Under the pieces are notes generated by a model. That model worked only from the letters and a program-made list of their open reading frames with translations. It was not told where the DNA came from and made no database searches. From positions 84,406 through 148,405 of the forward strand of contig JAEUIW010000010.1 of assembly GCA_016794925.1 (NCBI GenBank): DNA of 64,000 bases, given 5' to 3'. Positions within the stretch are counted from its first letter, which is position 1; each line of letters starts with the position of its first letter. The position numbers and the translations under genes were made by a program. The DNA is from Phycisphaerae bacterium (GTDB taxonomy: Bacteria > Planctomycetota > Phycisphaerae > Phycisphaerales > UBA1924). Of the stretch, positions 26,136-34,241 are shown one piece after another.

Positions 26136-26153
26136 GTGCCCATTTCCAGGCGA

Positions 26154-26870
26154 TCAGCGCTCCTGGGGCGGCACCCCGAAAGTCGGTCCCGGGACCTGTC
26201 CGAAGGTACGGATCAGCTCGTTGGTGCGGGCATTGCCGGGCTCGATGAAGTAGGCCATCCTCAATCGCTGCACGGCGTTGCGTTCGTCGCCCACCGACGC
26301 GTAGAACTCGGCGAGCGCGAGCTGCGGCCTGACCGTTTTCCCGCCGTCGAGCTTCGCGGCGGTGAGCAGGGCCCGGCGCGCCTCGTCCGCGTCGTTCATT
26401 TTCATGGAGAACCGTGCGAGCCGGAAGTAGTCCTGCACGCCCTGATTCTCTTCCGCGATCTGGCGGGTCAGGCGGTACAGCTCTTCCTGCTGGCCCGCGC
26501 CCAGCAGCGCTTCGCACAGACTCTCGGTGATCTCGTCGCTGCGACGATCGACCGAATGGGCGATGCGGAGTTGCTCGCAGGCCGCGGGGAATTGGCCCAG
26601 GGCCATGTAGGTCCGGCCCATCTGGGCGTGGACGTACGGATTGCCCGGGGCGCGGTCGACGTATTCCTGGTAGTTGTCCAGGGCCTGCTGGTAGTCCTTG
26701 GTCACGTAGTAACGGTCACCGGTTTCGCGCACGCCGACCAGGCCCCGCGCCTGCCCCCCCATGCCGCCGGCGCCTTCCTGACAGCCCGAGAGCAGAAGCA
26801 CCAGCCCGCCCAGGGCGGGCAGAATGAGCAAATGCTTGAATCCGGAACGACGACGGGAGAGTTGGGGCAT
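26154..26870 (-). CDS. TPR lipoprotein
   Basis: 238 residues. The N-terminus MPQLSRRRSGFKHLLILPAL continues into LLLSGC, a lipobox, so the mature protein is probably lipid-anchored in an envelope membrane. The body is helical with at least three tetratricopeptide-like repeats, for example VTKDYQQALDNYQEYVDRAPG, AQMGRTYMALGQFPAACEQL and LAEFYASVGDERNAVQRLRMA. TPR proteins are scaffolds for other proteins; the partner is unknown. The ATG at 26870 gives a normal signal peptide. A TAGTAT word about 30 bases upstream may be its -10. Divergent from the gene at 26984. Confidence 0.85.
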   Translation of the reverse strand: MPQLSRRRSGFKHLLILPALGGLVLLLSGCQEGAGGMGGQARGLVGVRETGDRYYVTKDYQQALDNYQEYVDRAPGNPYVHAQMGRTYMALGQFPAACEQLRIAHSVDRRSDEITESLCEALLGAGQQEELYRLTRQIAEENQGVQDYFRLARFSMKMNDADEARRALLTAAKLDGGKTVRPQLALAEFYASVGDERNAVQRLRMAYFIEPGNARTNELIRTFGQVPGPTFGVPPQER

Positions 26871-26983
26871 CGATGGCTTCCAGGTGCGGAGTGAGAACGC
26901 AATACTATCGGCGCAGCGGGGTCGGGACGCTCCAGACTCCATGCCCGATCGAATCACGGGCCGAGCCGCGGGGAATCACAACC

Positions 26984-27415
26984 ATGCTCCGGACCGTCCT
27001 TCTGCGCCACGAAACGACCGACGGGGGTGTTCACTATGACTGGCTGCTGGAGCGCCAGCCCGGCGAGGAACGCACGACGACCTTCCGCATCGCCTTCGAT
27101 CTCAGCACCTCGAACCGGCCGCAACCCTTCCACGCCGAGCAGTTGACCGACCATCGGCGGTTGTACCTCGATTTTGAGGGCCCGATCCCGGGCGGGCGCG
27201 GCCTCGTTTCGCGGGCCGCGAATGGAGACTGCGAGTGGCTGGATGCACTTCACGATACCCTCCGCGTGCGGGTTCGGTTTCGGCCCACGGGCCGATCGTC
27301 GCGCGGCGGAGCCGAATGGATGGAGCTCCTCGGCCGGCCGGAATCAGGCGAGCTCGGGCAGCCCCTCCAGTTCCGCGCGGGGGCCGGCGCACGCTGGATC
27401 TTCGAGCCCGCATGA
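26984..27415 (+). CDS. Small conserved hypothetical protein (LigD-type 3'-phosphoesterase-like fold possible)
   Basis: 143 residues. The layout HYDWLLERQPGEERTTTFRI, then HRRLYLDFEGPIPGGRGLVSR and a strand-rich C-terminus resembles a family of small planctomycete proteins with the pattern H-x-D-x-x-x-E, LDYEGP, GRG; these are sometimes grouped with the phosphoesterase domain of LigD-type ligases. I hold that link as tentative. The start at ATG 26984 puts the H-x-D-W-L-L-E region at about residue 20. No ligase or Ku gene is nearby. Function unknown. Confidence 0.65.
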   Translation: MLRTVLLRHETTDGGVHYDWLLERQPGEERTTTFRIAFDLSTSNRPQPFHAEQLTDHRRLYLDFEGPIPGGRGLVSRAANGDCEWLDALHDTLRVRVRFRPTGRSSRGGAEWMELLGRPESGELGQPLQFRAGAGARWIFEPA

Positions 27416-27443
27416 CACCCGTGCAGTCACGCGGCGATCTGGC

Positions 27444-28259
27444 TCAAATCGCCGCGATCAAGGCTCGGGTATATGCGTGCGCGGGACGCTCGATGACCTC
27501 CTCGCGTGTGCCGTGTTCGATGATCATGCCTCGCCGCATGACGGCGATTCGGTGGCACATGTGACGCACGACCGCGAGGTCGTGCGAGATGAACAGGTAC
27601 GCGATGCCCATGTCCCGCTGAAGGTGGGTCAGCAGGTTCAGGATCGACGCCTGCACCGAAACATCGAGCGCGCTCGTGGGTTCGTCGCACACCAGCAGCC
27701 GCGGCTCGAGCGCGATCGCCCGCGCGATAGCGATCCGCTGCTTCTGGCCGCCAGAGAACTGGTGCGGGTACCGATCCGCGGCATCGGGCGGCAGCCCGCA
27801 CCGCTGGAGCAGGGATTGCACCCGCCGTCGCAGCGTCGGCCCATCCGCCGCCAGCCTGAACACACGCAACGGCTCGGCGACGATTTCCTCAACACGCATG
27901 CGCGGGTTCAGGGAGCCGCCGGGGTCCTGAAAGACCATCTGAATCGACCGCCGCGCCTCGCGCATCGCGCGGGATCCGAGTGCCAGCAGGTCGCGGCCCT
28001 CAAACAGCACTCGCCCCGACGCGGCGGGGATCAGCCGCAGCACCGCCCGAGCAACCGTTGACTTGCCCGATCCCGATTCCCCGACGATACCGAGCGACTG
28101 CCCCTCCGACAGATCGAACGAGACCCCCGAGACGACCTCCCGACCATCGAACCGGACACTCAGATCGCGCACGCTGAGCAGCGGCCCGTCGTTGGTCGTT
28201 CGCAGCGCTGTGGCGGGCGGAACGGGTGCATCGGTCGGTGGTTCGGTGCCCACGAGCAA
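27444..28259 (-). CDS. ABC transporter ATP-binding protein, oligopeptide (OppF/DppF) type
   Basis: 271 residues with a full nucleotide-binding domain: Walker A GIVGESGSGKSTVARA, Q-loop QMVFQDPGGSLNPRM, signature QFSGGQKQRIAIARAIAL, Walker B LLVCDEPTSALDVSVQ, D-loop and the switch histidine in FISHDLAVVRHM. The SLNPRM, CDEPTSALDVSVQ and HPYTRALI-like end (here HAYTRALIAAI) are those of the Opp/Dpp peptide importer group. The farthest start is a TTG at 28259; a GTG at 28253 is an alternative. There is no permease, second ATPase or binding protein in the neighbourhood, so its partner must lie elsewhere. The C-terminal zinc-finger extension of OppF-type proteins is missing. Confidence 0.88.
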   Translation of the reverse strand: MLVGTEPPTDAPVPPATALRTTNDGPLLSVRDLSVRFDGREVVSGVSFDLSEGQSLGIVGESGSGKSTVARAVLRLIPAASGRVLFEGRDLLALGSRAMREARRSIQMVFQDPGGSLNPRMRVEEIVAEPLRVFRLAADGPTLRRRVQSLLQRCGLPPDAADRYPHQFSGGQKQRIAIARAIALEPRLLVCDEPTSALDVSVQASILNLLTHLQRDMGIAYLFISHDLAVVRHMCHRIAVMRRGMIIEHGTREEVIERPAHAYTRALIAAI

Positions 28260-28490
28260 GCGTACGGCCGGGCGTGGGACTCGAGGGCCCGTGGCCGGAC
28301 CGGCCGCCTCTTCGGAGTCGGGCGATCCAGGACTCGGGGGAAGTGGGTGTTGGGGGGAGATCAGGGTGCGTGTCGGCGCGGCGAGAACGGTGGACCCGGA
28401 GCGGGTCGGGCCCGGAGGGGTTGGATGCCTCTTGGTTGGACAACACGATCCGGACTGTCGTGGACAAGTCAGGGCTTCTCCGGACCGATC
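28260..28490. other. Intergenic stretch, no gene seen
   Basis: Between the ABC gene start and the tRNA promoter. GC-rich, with only short frames lacking any recognisable protein pattern. It may hold the ABC gene's promoter, but none stands out. Confidence 0.5.
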
Positions 28491-28518
28491 TTGACTGTGT
28501 GTCCGGGGCCGTTAGGCT
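28491..28518 (+). promoter_or_regulatory. Promoter of tRNA-Phe
   Basis: TTGACT (28491-28496) and TAGGCT (28513-28518) are spaced by 16 bases. The tRNA begins 43 bases after the -10. Confidence 0.6.
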
Positions 28519-28561
28519 TCCGCTCCCGTTCACTGGGCCTCGGTCGAGGGAATCGGGTGTT

Positions 28562-28634
28562 GGGCAGATAGCTCAGTTGGTAGAGCACCGCACTGAAAAT
28601 GCGGGTGTCGCCGGTTCAAGTCCGGCTCTGCCCA
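28562..28634 (+). tRNA. tRNA-Phe (anticodon GAA)
   Basis: The 73 bases fold as a cloverleaf: acceptor stem GGGCAGA with TCTGCCC, D-stem GCTC/GAGC, anticodon stem CCGCA/TGCGG around loop CTGAAAA (anticodon GAA), variable GTGTC and T-stem GCCGG/CCGGC with loop TTCAAGT. The discriminator is A. CCA is not encoded and must be added by nucleotidyltransferase. Confidence 0.97.
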
Positions 28635-28645
28635 TTCCTGTTCTC

Positions 28646-28673
28646 TTGTCCGGATTCTGACGGGGGATATACT
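28646..28673 (+). promoter_or_regulatory. Promoter of rpsB-tsf
   Basis: TTGTCC (28646-28651) and TATACT (28668-28673) have a 16-base spacer. The transcript would carry a leader of about 200 bases before rpsB, containing three hairpins (28683-28700, 28706-28734 and 28772-28789). Confidence 0.6.
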
Positions 28674-28705
28674 CATCACGTTGCCCGTCGATCGGCGGGC
28701 GGCAC

Positions 28706-28734
28706 CTTCCGTCGTGCATGGTGCGCGGCGGAAG
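28706..28734 (+). promoter_or_regulatory. Long hairpin in the rpsB leader
   Basis: CTTCCGTCGTGC pairs with GCGCGGCGGAAG over 12 base pairs (two G-U) around a five-base loop. It is the strongest of three stems in the leader and a candidate binding site for ribosomal protein S2, which controls rpsB translation in other bacteria. Confidence 0.45.
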
Positions 28735-28881
28735 ATACGTACCACATCCCGAGGCGGGACCAGGAAGGTACCGCTTCACCCCCGAAGCGCCCTTGTGCAG
28801 GGATGCGGGCGCGGGAGGCTCTGTCTCTCGCACCCGTCCGATCCGTCCCTCCGGTGACGCTGACAGATCAGGACCGCACCC

Positions 28882-29715
28882 ATGGCCAGCACACTTGTTC
28901 AGGACCTCATCGAAGCCGGGATCCACTTCGGCCAGCGCGCCAGCAACTGGAACCCGAAGATGGCCCCGTACATCTGGGGCAAACGCAACGGCATCCACAT
29001 CATCGACATCCGCGAGACCGTGAAGGGCCTGCTGCTGGCCAAGAAATTCCTCACCCGCGTGGTGGCCGAGGGCAAGGACGTCTGCTTTGTCGGCACGAAG
29101 CGCCAGGCCCGCAACGTGCTCGAGCAGCGCGTCGCCGACGTCAAGATGCACTACGTCATCGAGCGCTGGCTGGGCGGCACCCTGACCAACTTCCGCACCA
29201 TCCGGCTCCGCCTCAAGCGCCTCGAGGAACTGGAGACCATCGAGCAGAAGGACAACTTCGCCACGTACTCCAAGAAAATGGAAAGCCAGTTGCGTCGCGA
29301 GCTCCGCAAGATCAAGCGCAACCTCGAGGGCATCCGAGGCATGGACAAGCGGCCCGGCTGCCTCGTCATCATCGACGTGAAGCGCGAGCTCAACGCGCTG
29401 AAGGAGGCCCGCCGCCTGGGCATCCCCACCGTCTGCCTCATCGACACCGACGGCGATCCCGACCTCGCGGATATCGCCATCCCCGGCAACGACGACTCGA
29501 TGCAGTCCATCGACGTGATTATTCGAGAGCTGTGCCTGGCCATCGCCGACGGCAAGAACGCACGCGGCGGCCCTCGAGAGACGACCGAAGCCAACGCTCC
29601 CGCCGGGGAGGACGGCGAGAACCGCGCCCGCCGCGGCAGCCGGGCCGCATTCCGCGCCGCGACCGCCGCGGCGACCACGGAAGGATCGGACGCCCCGGTG
29701 GCGGCGAAGCCCTGA
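28882..29715 (+). CDS. rpsB: 30S ribosomal protein S2
   Basis: 277 residues. The start MASTLVQDLIEAGIHFGQRA, NPKMAPYIWGKRNGIHIIDI and VCFVGTKRQAR are standard S2 blocks. KRPGCLVIIDVKRELNALKEARRLGIP-type residues and DTDGDPDLADIAIPGNDDSMQSIDVIIREL complete the core. The last about 45 residues are an Ala/Arg/Gly-rich tail without homology. The gene heads the rpsB-tsf operon, as in most bacteria, with 167 bases before tsf. A structured leader suggests autoregulation. Confidence 0.98.
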   Translation: MASTLVQDLIEAGIHFGQRASNWNPKMAPYIWGKRNGIHIIDIRETVKGLLLAKKFLTRVVAEGKDVCFVGTKRQARNVLEQRVADVKMHYVIERWLGGTLTNFRTIRLRLKRLEELETIEQKDNFATYSKKMESQLRRELRKIKRNLEGIRGMDKRPGCLVIIDVKRELNALKEARRLGIPTVCLIDTDGDPDLADIAIPGNDDSMQSIDVIIRELCLAIADGKNARGGPRETTEANAPAGEDGENRARRGSRAAFRAATAAATTEGSDAPVAAKP

Positions 29716-29882
29716 GCCGCCAGGCACGTCACAATCCGGTCCGCCCCACGGCGCTTCCCTGAGCAAATCCCGGGCGCGCCGCATGGCATCGGGCCTCTTC
29801 CGAACGCTCGACCCGTCCCTCGTTCCGATCCCGCCAACCGTCACTCGATCCTCAACACGCACACCGACCCGGAATTTTTCCC

Positions 29883-30695
29883 ATGGCCGAAATCAGCGCC
29901 GCCGAAGTCATGAAGCTCCGCAACCGTACCGGACTCTCGATGATGGAATGCAAGAAGGCCCTCCAGGAGGCCGATGGCGACCCCGAGAAGGCCGAGGATC
30001 TTCTCCGCAAGAAGCTCAAGGGCAAGATGGATGCACGCACCGATCGCGCCGCGGGCGCCGGTCGCATCACCGTCGTGCTCAAGGACGGCGACGCGGCGAT
30101 CACGGAGGTCCGCTGCGAGACCGACTTCACCGCGCTCAATGACCAGTTCGTTGCCATGTGCAAGGCTGTCACCGAGATGGTGTGCGCGGGCTCGCCCGGC
30201 GCCGCTCCCGCCTCGGCCGCGATGCAGGCGGAGGTGGACAAGCTCCGGATCACGACCGGTGAGAACTGCTCGTACGCACGCGGCCAGAAGCTCGCCGGCG
30301 GCCCGGGCGTCACCTTCGGCGTGTACGTTCATCACGACGGCAAGACCGGCGCGCTCATCAAGTCCGAGGGCGCCATCCCCGCCGAGCAGCTCAAGCAGAT
30401 CGGCATGCACATCGTTGCAGCGGTGCCCACGCCCAAGGGCGTTTCCGCGGCCGACATCCCCGCCGATGTGGTCGATCGGGAACGGAAGTTCCGCATCGAT
30501 CAGGCGATGGAATCGGGCAAGCCCAAGGAGATCGCCGAGAAGATGGTCGAGGGCGGGATGCGGAAGTTCTTTGAGGAGATCGCGCTCCTCGAGCAGCCCT
30601 TCGTGGTGGATCCCACCAAGAAGGTGAAGGACCTGATCGGCTCGTCGGGCAAGGTCCTGCTCTTCCACCGCTGGGCCGTGGGCGAGACGGCCTGA
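29883..30695 (+). CDS. tsf: Translation elongation factor Ts
   Basis: Nucleotide-exchange factor for EF-Tu. 270 residues. The N-terminal UBA-like region reads [25 protein letters not shown] (in two parts) and the core has [12 protein letters not shown], the TDFV-type block that contacts EF-Tu. The C-terminal [18 protein letters not shown] is also standard. Second gene of the rpsB operon. The length is close to that of the E. coli protein. Confidence 0.98.
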   Translation: MAEISAAEVMKLRNRTGLSMMECKKALQEADGDPEKAEDLLRKKLKGKMDARTDRAAGAGRITVVLKDGDAAITEVRCETDFTALNDQFVAMCKAVTEMVCAGSPGAAPASAAMQAEVDKLRITTGENCSYARGQKLAGGPGVTFGVYVHHDGKTGALIKSEGAIPAEQLKQIGMHIVAAVPTPKGVSAADIPADVVDRERKFRIDQAMESGKPKEIAEKMVEGGMRKFFEEIALLEQPFVVDPTKKVKDLIGSSGKVLLFHRWAVGETA

Positions 30696-30763
30696 GCGAC
30701 GCGGGCACCCTCCCGCCCCGGGCCTGCACGATCAGACCACGACGAATCAACGAGGATCGACAC

Positions 30764-31939
30764 ATGGCTCAACCTCAGCGCAAGCTCCGCATGGGCATGG
30801 TCGGCGGCGGCCAGGGGGCGTTCATCGGAGCGGTGCATCGCACCGCCGCGCAGATGGACGGGCGCGCCGTGTTCGTCTCCGGGTGTCTCTCCTCGACCGC
30901 GGAGCGCGCCCTGGCCTCGGGCAAGGAGCTGGGGCTCCCCGAGCGACGCAACTATGAGTCCTGGCGCAAGATGGTTGCCGGGGAGGCGGCCCTCCCGCGC
31001 AGCGAGCGCGTGGACTTCGTCTCCATCGTGACCCCTAATGACAAGCACTTCCCCATCGCCCGGGCCTTCGTCGAGGCCGGCATCTCCGTCGTGTGCGACA
31101 AGCCCCTCGTGCTCAACACCGAGCAGGCACGCGAGCTCGCCGCGGCGGTGCAGAAGCACGACGTGGTCTTCGCCGTGACGTACAACTACTCCGGCTACCC
31201 GTTGGTCAAGCAGGCACGCGAGATGGTCCGCGCGGGCGAGCTGGGCGAGATCCGCAAGGTCATCGTCGAGTACAACCAGGGCTGGCTGGCCACCAAGCTC
31301 GAAGCGAGCGGGCAGAAACAGGCCGACTGGCGCACCGATCCCGCCCGGGCCGGCCTGGGCGGCGCGATCGGCGATATCGGTTCGCACGCCGAGCAGCTCG
31401 TCTCGTATGTCACAGGGCTTGAACTGGACGCGCTGTGCGCGGACCTGACCTCGTTCGTTCCCGGGCGCCGGCTCGACGACGACGCCAACGTGCTGCTGCG
31501 GTTCGTGAACGGGGCCAAGGGAATCCTCACCGCGTCGCAGGTCTGCGTCGGCCAGGAGAACGACCTGCGGCTCCGCGTCTGGGGCGCCAAGGGTGGTCTC
31601 GAGTGGCGTCAGGAAGACCCCAATCACCTCATCCACAAGCCGCTGGGACAACCCGACCGCACCCTGCGGCGCGGCAACGATTACCTAACCGATGCCGCCA
31701 AGCGCTCGGCTCGCCTGCCGCCGGGACACCCTGAAGCGTTCATCGAAGCATTCGCAAACGTCTACAACGCGGCGTTCGCCGCGATGCTCGCCAACGCCGG
31801 AGCCAAGGGCGGGCCGAGGTTCGACTACCCCGACGTGCGCGACGGCGCCCGGGGCGTCCACTTCATCGAGCGGGTCGTTCATTCCGCGGCGCACGAGCGT
31901 GAGAAATGGACACCCGCGCGATTTCAGACCGGCGTCTAA
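30764..31939 (+). CDS. Gfo/Idh/MocA-family oxidoreductase
   Basis: 391 residues. The N-terminal Rossmann motif is [16 protein letters not shown], followed by [24 protein letters not shown] and the catalytic-lysine block [18 protein letters not shown] (the EKP motif, here DKP). [25 protein letters not shown] and [14 protein letters not shown] (with the conserved His) follow. Enzymes of this family oxidise sugars, inositols or their nucleotide forms with NAD(P); which one is not readable. This branch, with an insertion [16 protein letters not shown], is common in planctomycetes. It follows tsf after 68 bases and may be co-transcribed. Confidence 0.88.
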   Translation: MAQPQRKLRMGMVGGGQGAFIGAVHRTAAQMDGRAVFVSGCLSSTAERALASGKELGLPERRNYESWRKMVAGEAALPRSERVDFVSIVTPNDKHFPIARAFVEAGISVVCDKPLVLNTEQARELAAAVQKHDVVFAVTYNYSGYPLVKQAREMVRAGELGEIRKVIVEYNQGWLATKLEASGQKQADWRTDPARAGLGGAIGDIGSHAEQLVSYVTGLELDALCADLTSFVPGRRLDDDANVLLRFVNGAKGILTASQVCVGQENDLRLRVWGAKGGLEWRQEDPNHLIHKPLGQPDRTLRRGNDYLTDAAKRSARLPPGHPEAFIEAFANVYNAAFAAMLANAGAKGGPRFDYPDVRDGARGVHFIERVVHSAAHEREKWTPARFQTGV

Positions 31940-31966
31940 CGCGGGCGGCTGCTCCCGTTCCCGAGC

Positions 31967-32815
31967 TCACAACTTGAATGTCATCCCCTCGAATCCTGCC
32001 GTGCACGATGTCGCCGGCGCGTGTGCAGCCAGCCACCGCCTGGCATCGGCCTGCATCTGGTCGAGCTCGTCGTCCGAACGCTCGGGGTCATGGTGAAACA
32101 GAATCAGGTGCTTCAGGCACGCGGACGCGGCCATCTCCAGCACGTGCCCGAGCACCGAGTGCCCCCATCCCCGCTTCATCGGCATGTCCGCGGGCAGATA
32201 CTGCGAATCGTGGATCACGTGGTCCGCGCCGGCACAGAACTCCGAGATTTGCGCCGGTGTGCTGATAACCTTCCCGGGCCAGTCGAGCTCGTTGTCCGGG
32301 ATGTACACGAACGCACGACCCCCATGCCGGATCTTGTACGCGAAACACCCCCCGGGGTGATTCGTGGCGATCCGGCTGATGTCGATTCCCAGGTCATTCA
32401 GGTACCCCATCGGGTCGGTCATGACGCACGTCTGGTCGCACGGCAAGTGCTCCGGTTTGACCGGGAAATGGGCCCCGTCCATCTGGTCCAGCAGCGACAC
32501 CAGCCGCTTCTCGTCGGAAGGCGACGGGAAATGCACGATCGGACGCTTGGGCTGATAGATCGGCGTGAAAAACGGGAATCCCTGCACGTGGTCCCAGTGA
32601 GAATGCGTCAGCAGCACGTACACCCGCGCCTTGCTCGCCGCGAGCTTGACGCCCAGTCGTCGGATCCCCGTGCCCGCGTCCAGCACCAGGCACATCTGAT
32701 CCCCGAACTCCACGCTCACGCAAGACGTGTTCCCCCCGATCCGCTGCGTGCGCGGCCCCGGCGAAGGCACCGAGCCGCGCACCCCCCACAGCGTGACCGT
32801 GATCTCGTCGGACAT
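31967..32815 (-). CDS. Metallo-beta-lactamase-fold protein (cAMP-phosphodiesterase-like)
   Basis: 282 residues. The start VTLWGVRGSVPSPGPRTQRIGGNTSCV is typical of a widespread MBL group, and LVLDAGTGIRRLG precedes the intact metal motif THSHWDH in LLTHSHWDHVQGFPFF. Further ligands are likely in NHPGGCFAYKI and HDSQY, and GHSVLGHVLEMA and LILFHHDPERSDDEL near the end. The group includes phosphodiesterases and signalling proteins, and often appears beside receiver or cyclase domains. The start at ATG 32815 is supported by AGAAAGG just upstream. Divergent from the M20 gene. Confidence 0.87.
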   Translation of the reverse strand: MSDEITVTLWGVRGSVPSPGPRTQRIGGNTSCVSVEFGDQMCLVLDAGTGIRRLGVKLAASKARVYVLLTHSHWDHVQGFPFFTPIYQPKRPIVHFPSPSDEKRLVSLLDQMDGAHFPVKPEHLPCDQTCVMTDPMGYLNDLGIDISRIATNHPGGCFAYKIRHGGRAFVYIPDNELDWPGKVISTPAQISEFCAGADHVIHDSQYLPADMPMKRGWGHSVLGHVLEMAASACLKHLILFHHDPERSDDELDQMQADARRWLAAHAPATSCTAGFEGMTFKL

Positions 32816-32961
32816 GGCTGCCTTTCTGCGAGTTGGCACCGATCGGCGAGCATCCTCCCCAACTCCCGACGACTCGCGGGCGTATCGTAACGAAACCCGA
32901 TCCCAGCCGCGATCCTGATTTCACCCCAACAAGCCAGTTTTTCAACCCACGACGCCGCTCC

Positions 32962-34188
32962 ATGCCCCTCTCCGAACGGGAAAACCGGGTCATCCACCTG
33001 GCCCAGAGCCGCCGCGCCGCACTGCTCGATGACCTCCGACTCCACGTCTCCATCCCCACCGGGTGGAACCACGCATCCGGACTCGACGAGTCCCGAGCCC
33101 GGTTCCTGGAACGACTCGCTGCGCTGGGCGCGATCACCGAGTTCGTTCCCGGCGACGCACAACCGGAGTGGCTGCACGGTGACGCGATGGGCCCGCCACC
33201 ATACACGTCCGTCAGCCGATCGCCCCGCGTGCGACATTCCGCGGGCCCTCGCATCCTCATCGCCGGCCATCTGGACACCGTTCACGATCCGCACGGAGCA
33301 TTCCGCGGTCTGAACCTCGCGACGGATGGCGCCACGGCCACCGGGCCGGGCTGCGTGGACATGAAAGGCGGGCTGGTCATCGCCATCGCCGCGCTAGAAA
33401 TCCTCGCTGAGATTGGCGAGCCCATTGCTTGGACGGTGTTGCTCAACAGCGACGAAGAGACCGGCTCGTATTCGTCCGCCGCCGCCCTCCGCGCCGAGGC
33501 TGCGCGGCACGATTTCGGGCTCGCTCTGGAACCGGCCATGCTCGACGGCGGCTTGGTGGTCGAACGCGGAGGAAGCGCTCAATTCCGCATTGACACGATC
33601 GGGCGGTCCGCGCACGTGGGAAGGGACTTTGCTTCTGGCATCTCGGCGGTGACCGCGCTCGCCCAGTGCATCGTGAAACTGAGCGCGTTATCCGACCTCG
33701 CCAAGGGCATCGCCGTGAACGTCGGTCCCATTCGAGGCGGGCACGCCACGAACGTGGTGCCGGATTCAGCCTGTTTATGGGGAAACGTCCGATTCCGGGA
33801 TGTGAACGGATTGAAGCACCTATTATCAAAGATCGATGATATTTCCAGTGATTTGTCCGCGACATTGAACGGAAGAGCCCAGGTCATTGTCAAGCACAAC
33901 GTGAATCGACCGGCCAAGCCGATGACACCCCAGACGGAGCGGTTGGCCTTGGCGGCCCGGGCGGTGGCGGAGGATCTCGGACAGCGCTTGCCCTTTGGCA
34001 GCACCGGCGGCGTGTGCGACGGCAACATCCTTCAGGACGCGGGTCTGCCGACGATCGACACGCTCGGCGTTCGCGGCGGCGGGTTGCACACGCCGCAGGA
34101 GTGGATCGAGGTTCCCAGTCTGGTGGAGCGATGCGGCCTTCTCGCCCTGTTGATGATGAGGCTTCACGCTGGCGTCGGAGCACGATGA
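32962..34188 (+). CDS. M20-family zinc hydrolase (ArgE/DapE/CPG2 type)
   Basis: 408 residues. Metal and catalytic motifs are complete: AGHLDTVHDPHG, GPGCVDMKGGLVIAIAAL, SDEETGSYSSAAAL with the general-base Glu, LALEPAMLDGGLVVERGG, and the last ligand in GGGLHTPQEW. A dimerisation domain spans about 200-310. M20 enzymes cleave N-acyl amino acids such as acetylornithine or succinyl-diaminopimelate. Three genes downstream are related to arginine/ornithine succinyl-transferase pathway enzymes, with gaps of 53 and 54 bases and then an overlap, so this gene may supply the final desuccinylation step normally done by AstE. That role is inference from context. Confidence 0.88.
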   Translation: MPLSERENRVIHLAQSRRAALLDDLRLHVSIPTGWNHASGLDESRARFLERLAALGAITEFVPGDAQPEWLHGDAMGPPPYTSVSRSPRVRHSAGPRILIAGHLDTVHDPHGAFRGLNLATDGATATGPGCVDMKGGLVIAIAALEILAEIGEPIAWTVLLNSDEETGSYSSAAALRAEAARHDFGLALEPAMLDGGLVVERGGSAQFRIDTIGRSAHVGRDFASGISAVTALAQCIVKLSALSDLAKGIAVNVGPIRGGHATNVVPDSACLWGNVRFRDVNGLKHLLSKIDDISSDLSATLNGRAQVIVKHNVNRPAKPMTPQTERLALAARAVAEDLGQRLPFGSTGGVCDGNILQDAGLPTIDTLGVRGGGLHTPQEWIEVPSLVERCGLLALLMMRLHAGVGAR

Positions 34189-34241
34189 ACGATCGACCGA
34201 GCGACCACGCGACGTTCGGAAGCACGTGGAAAGGAAAACGC

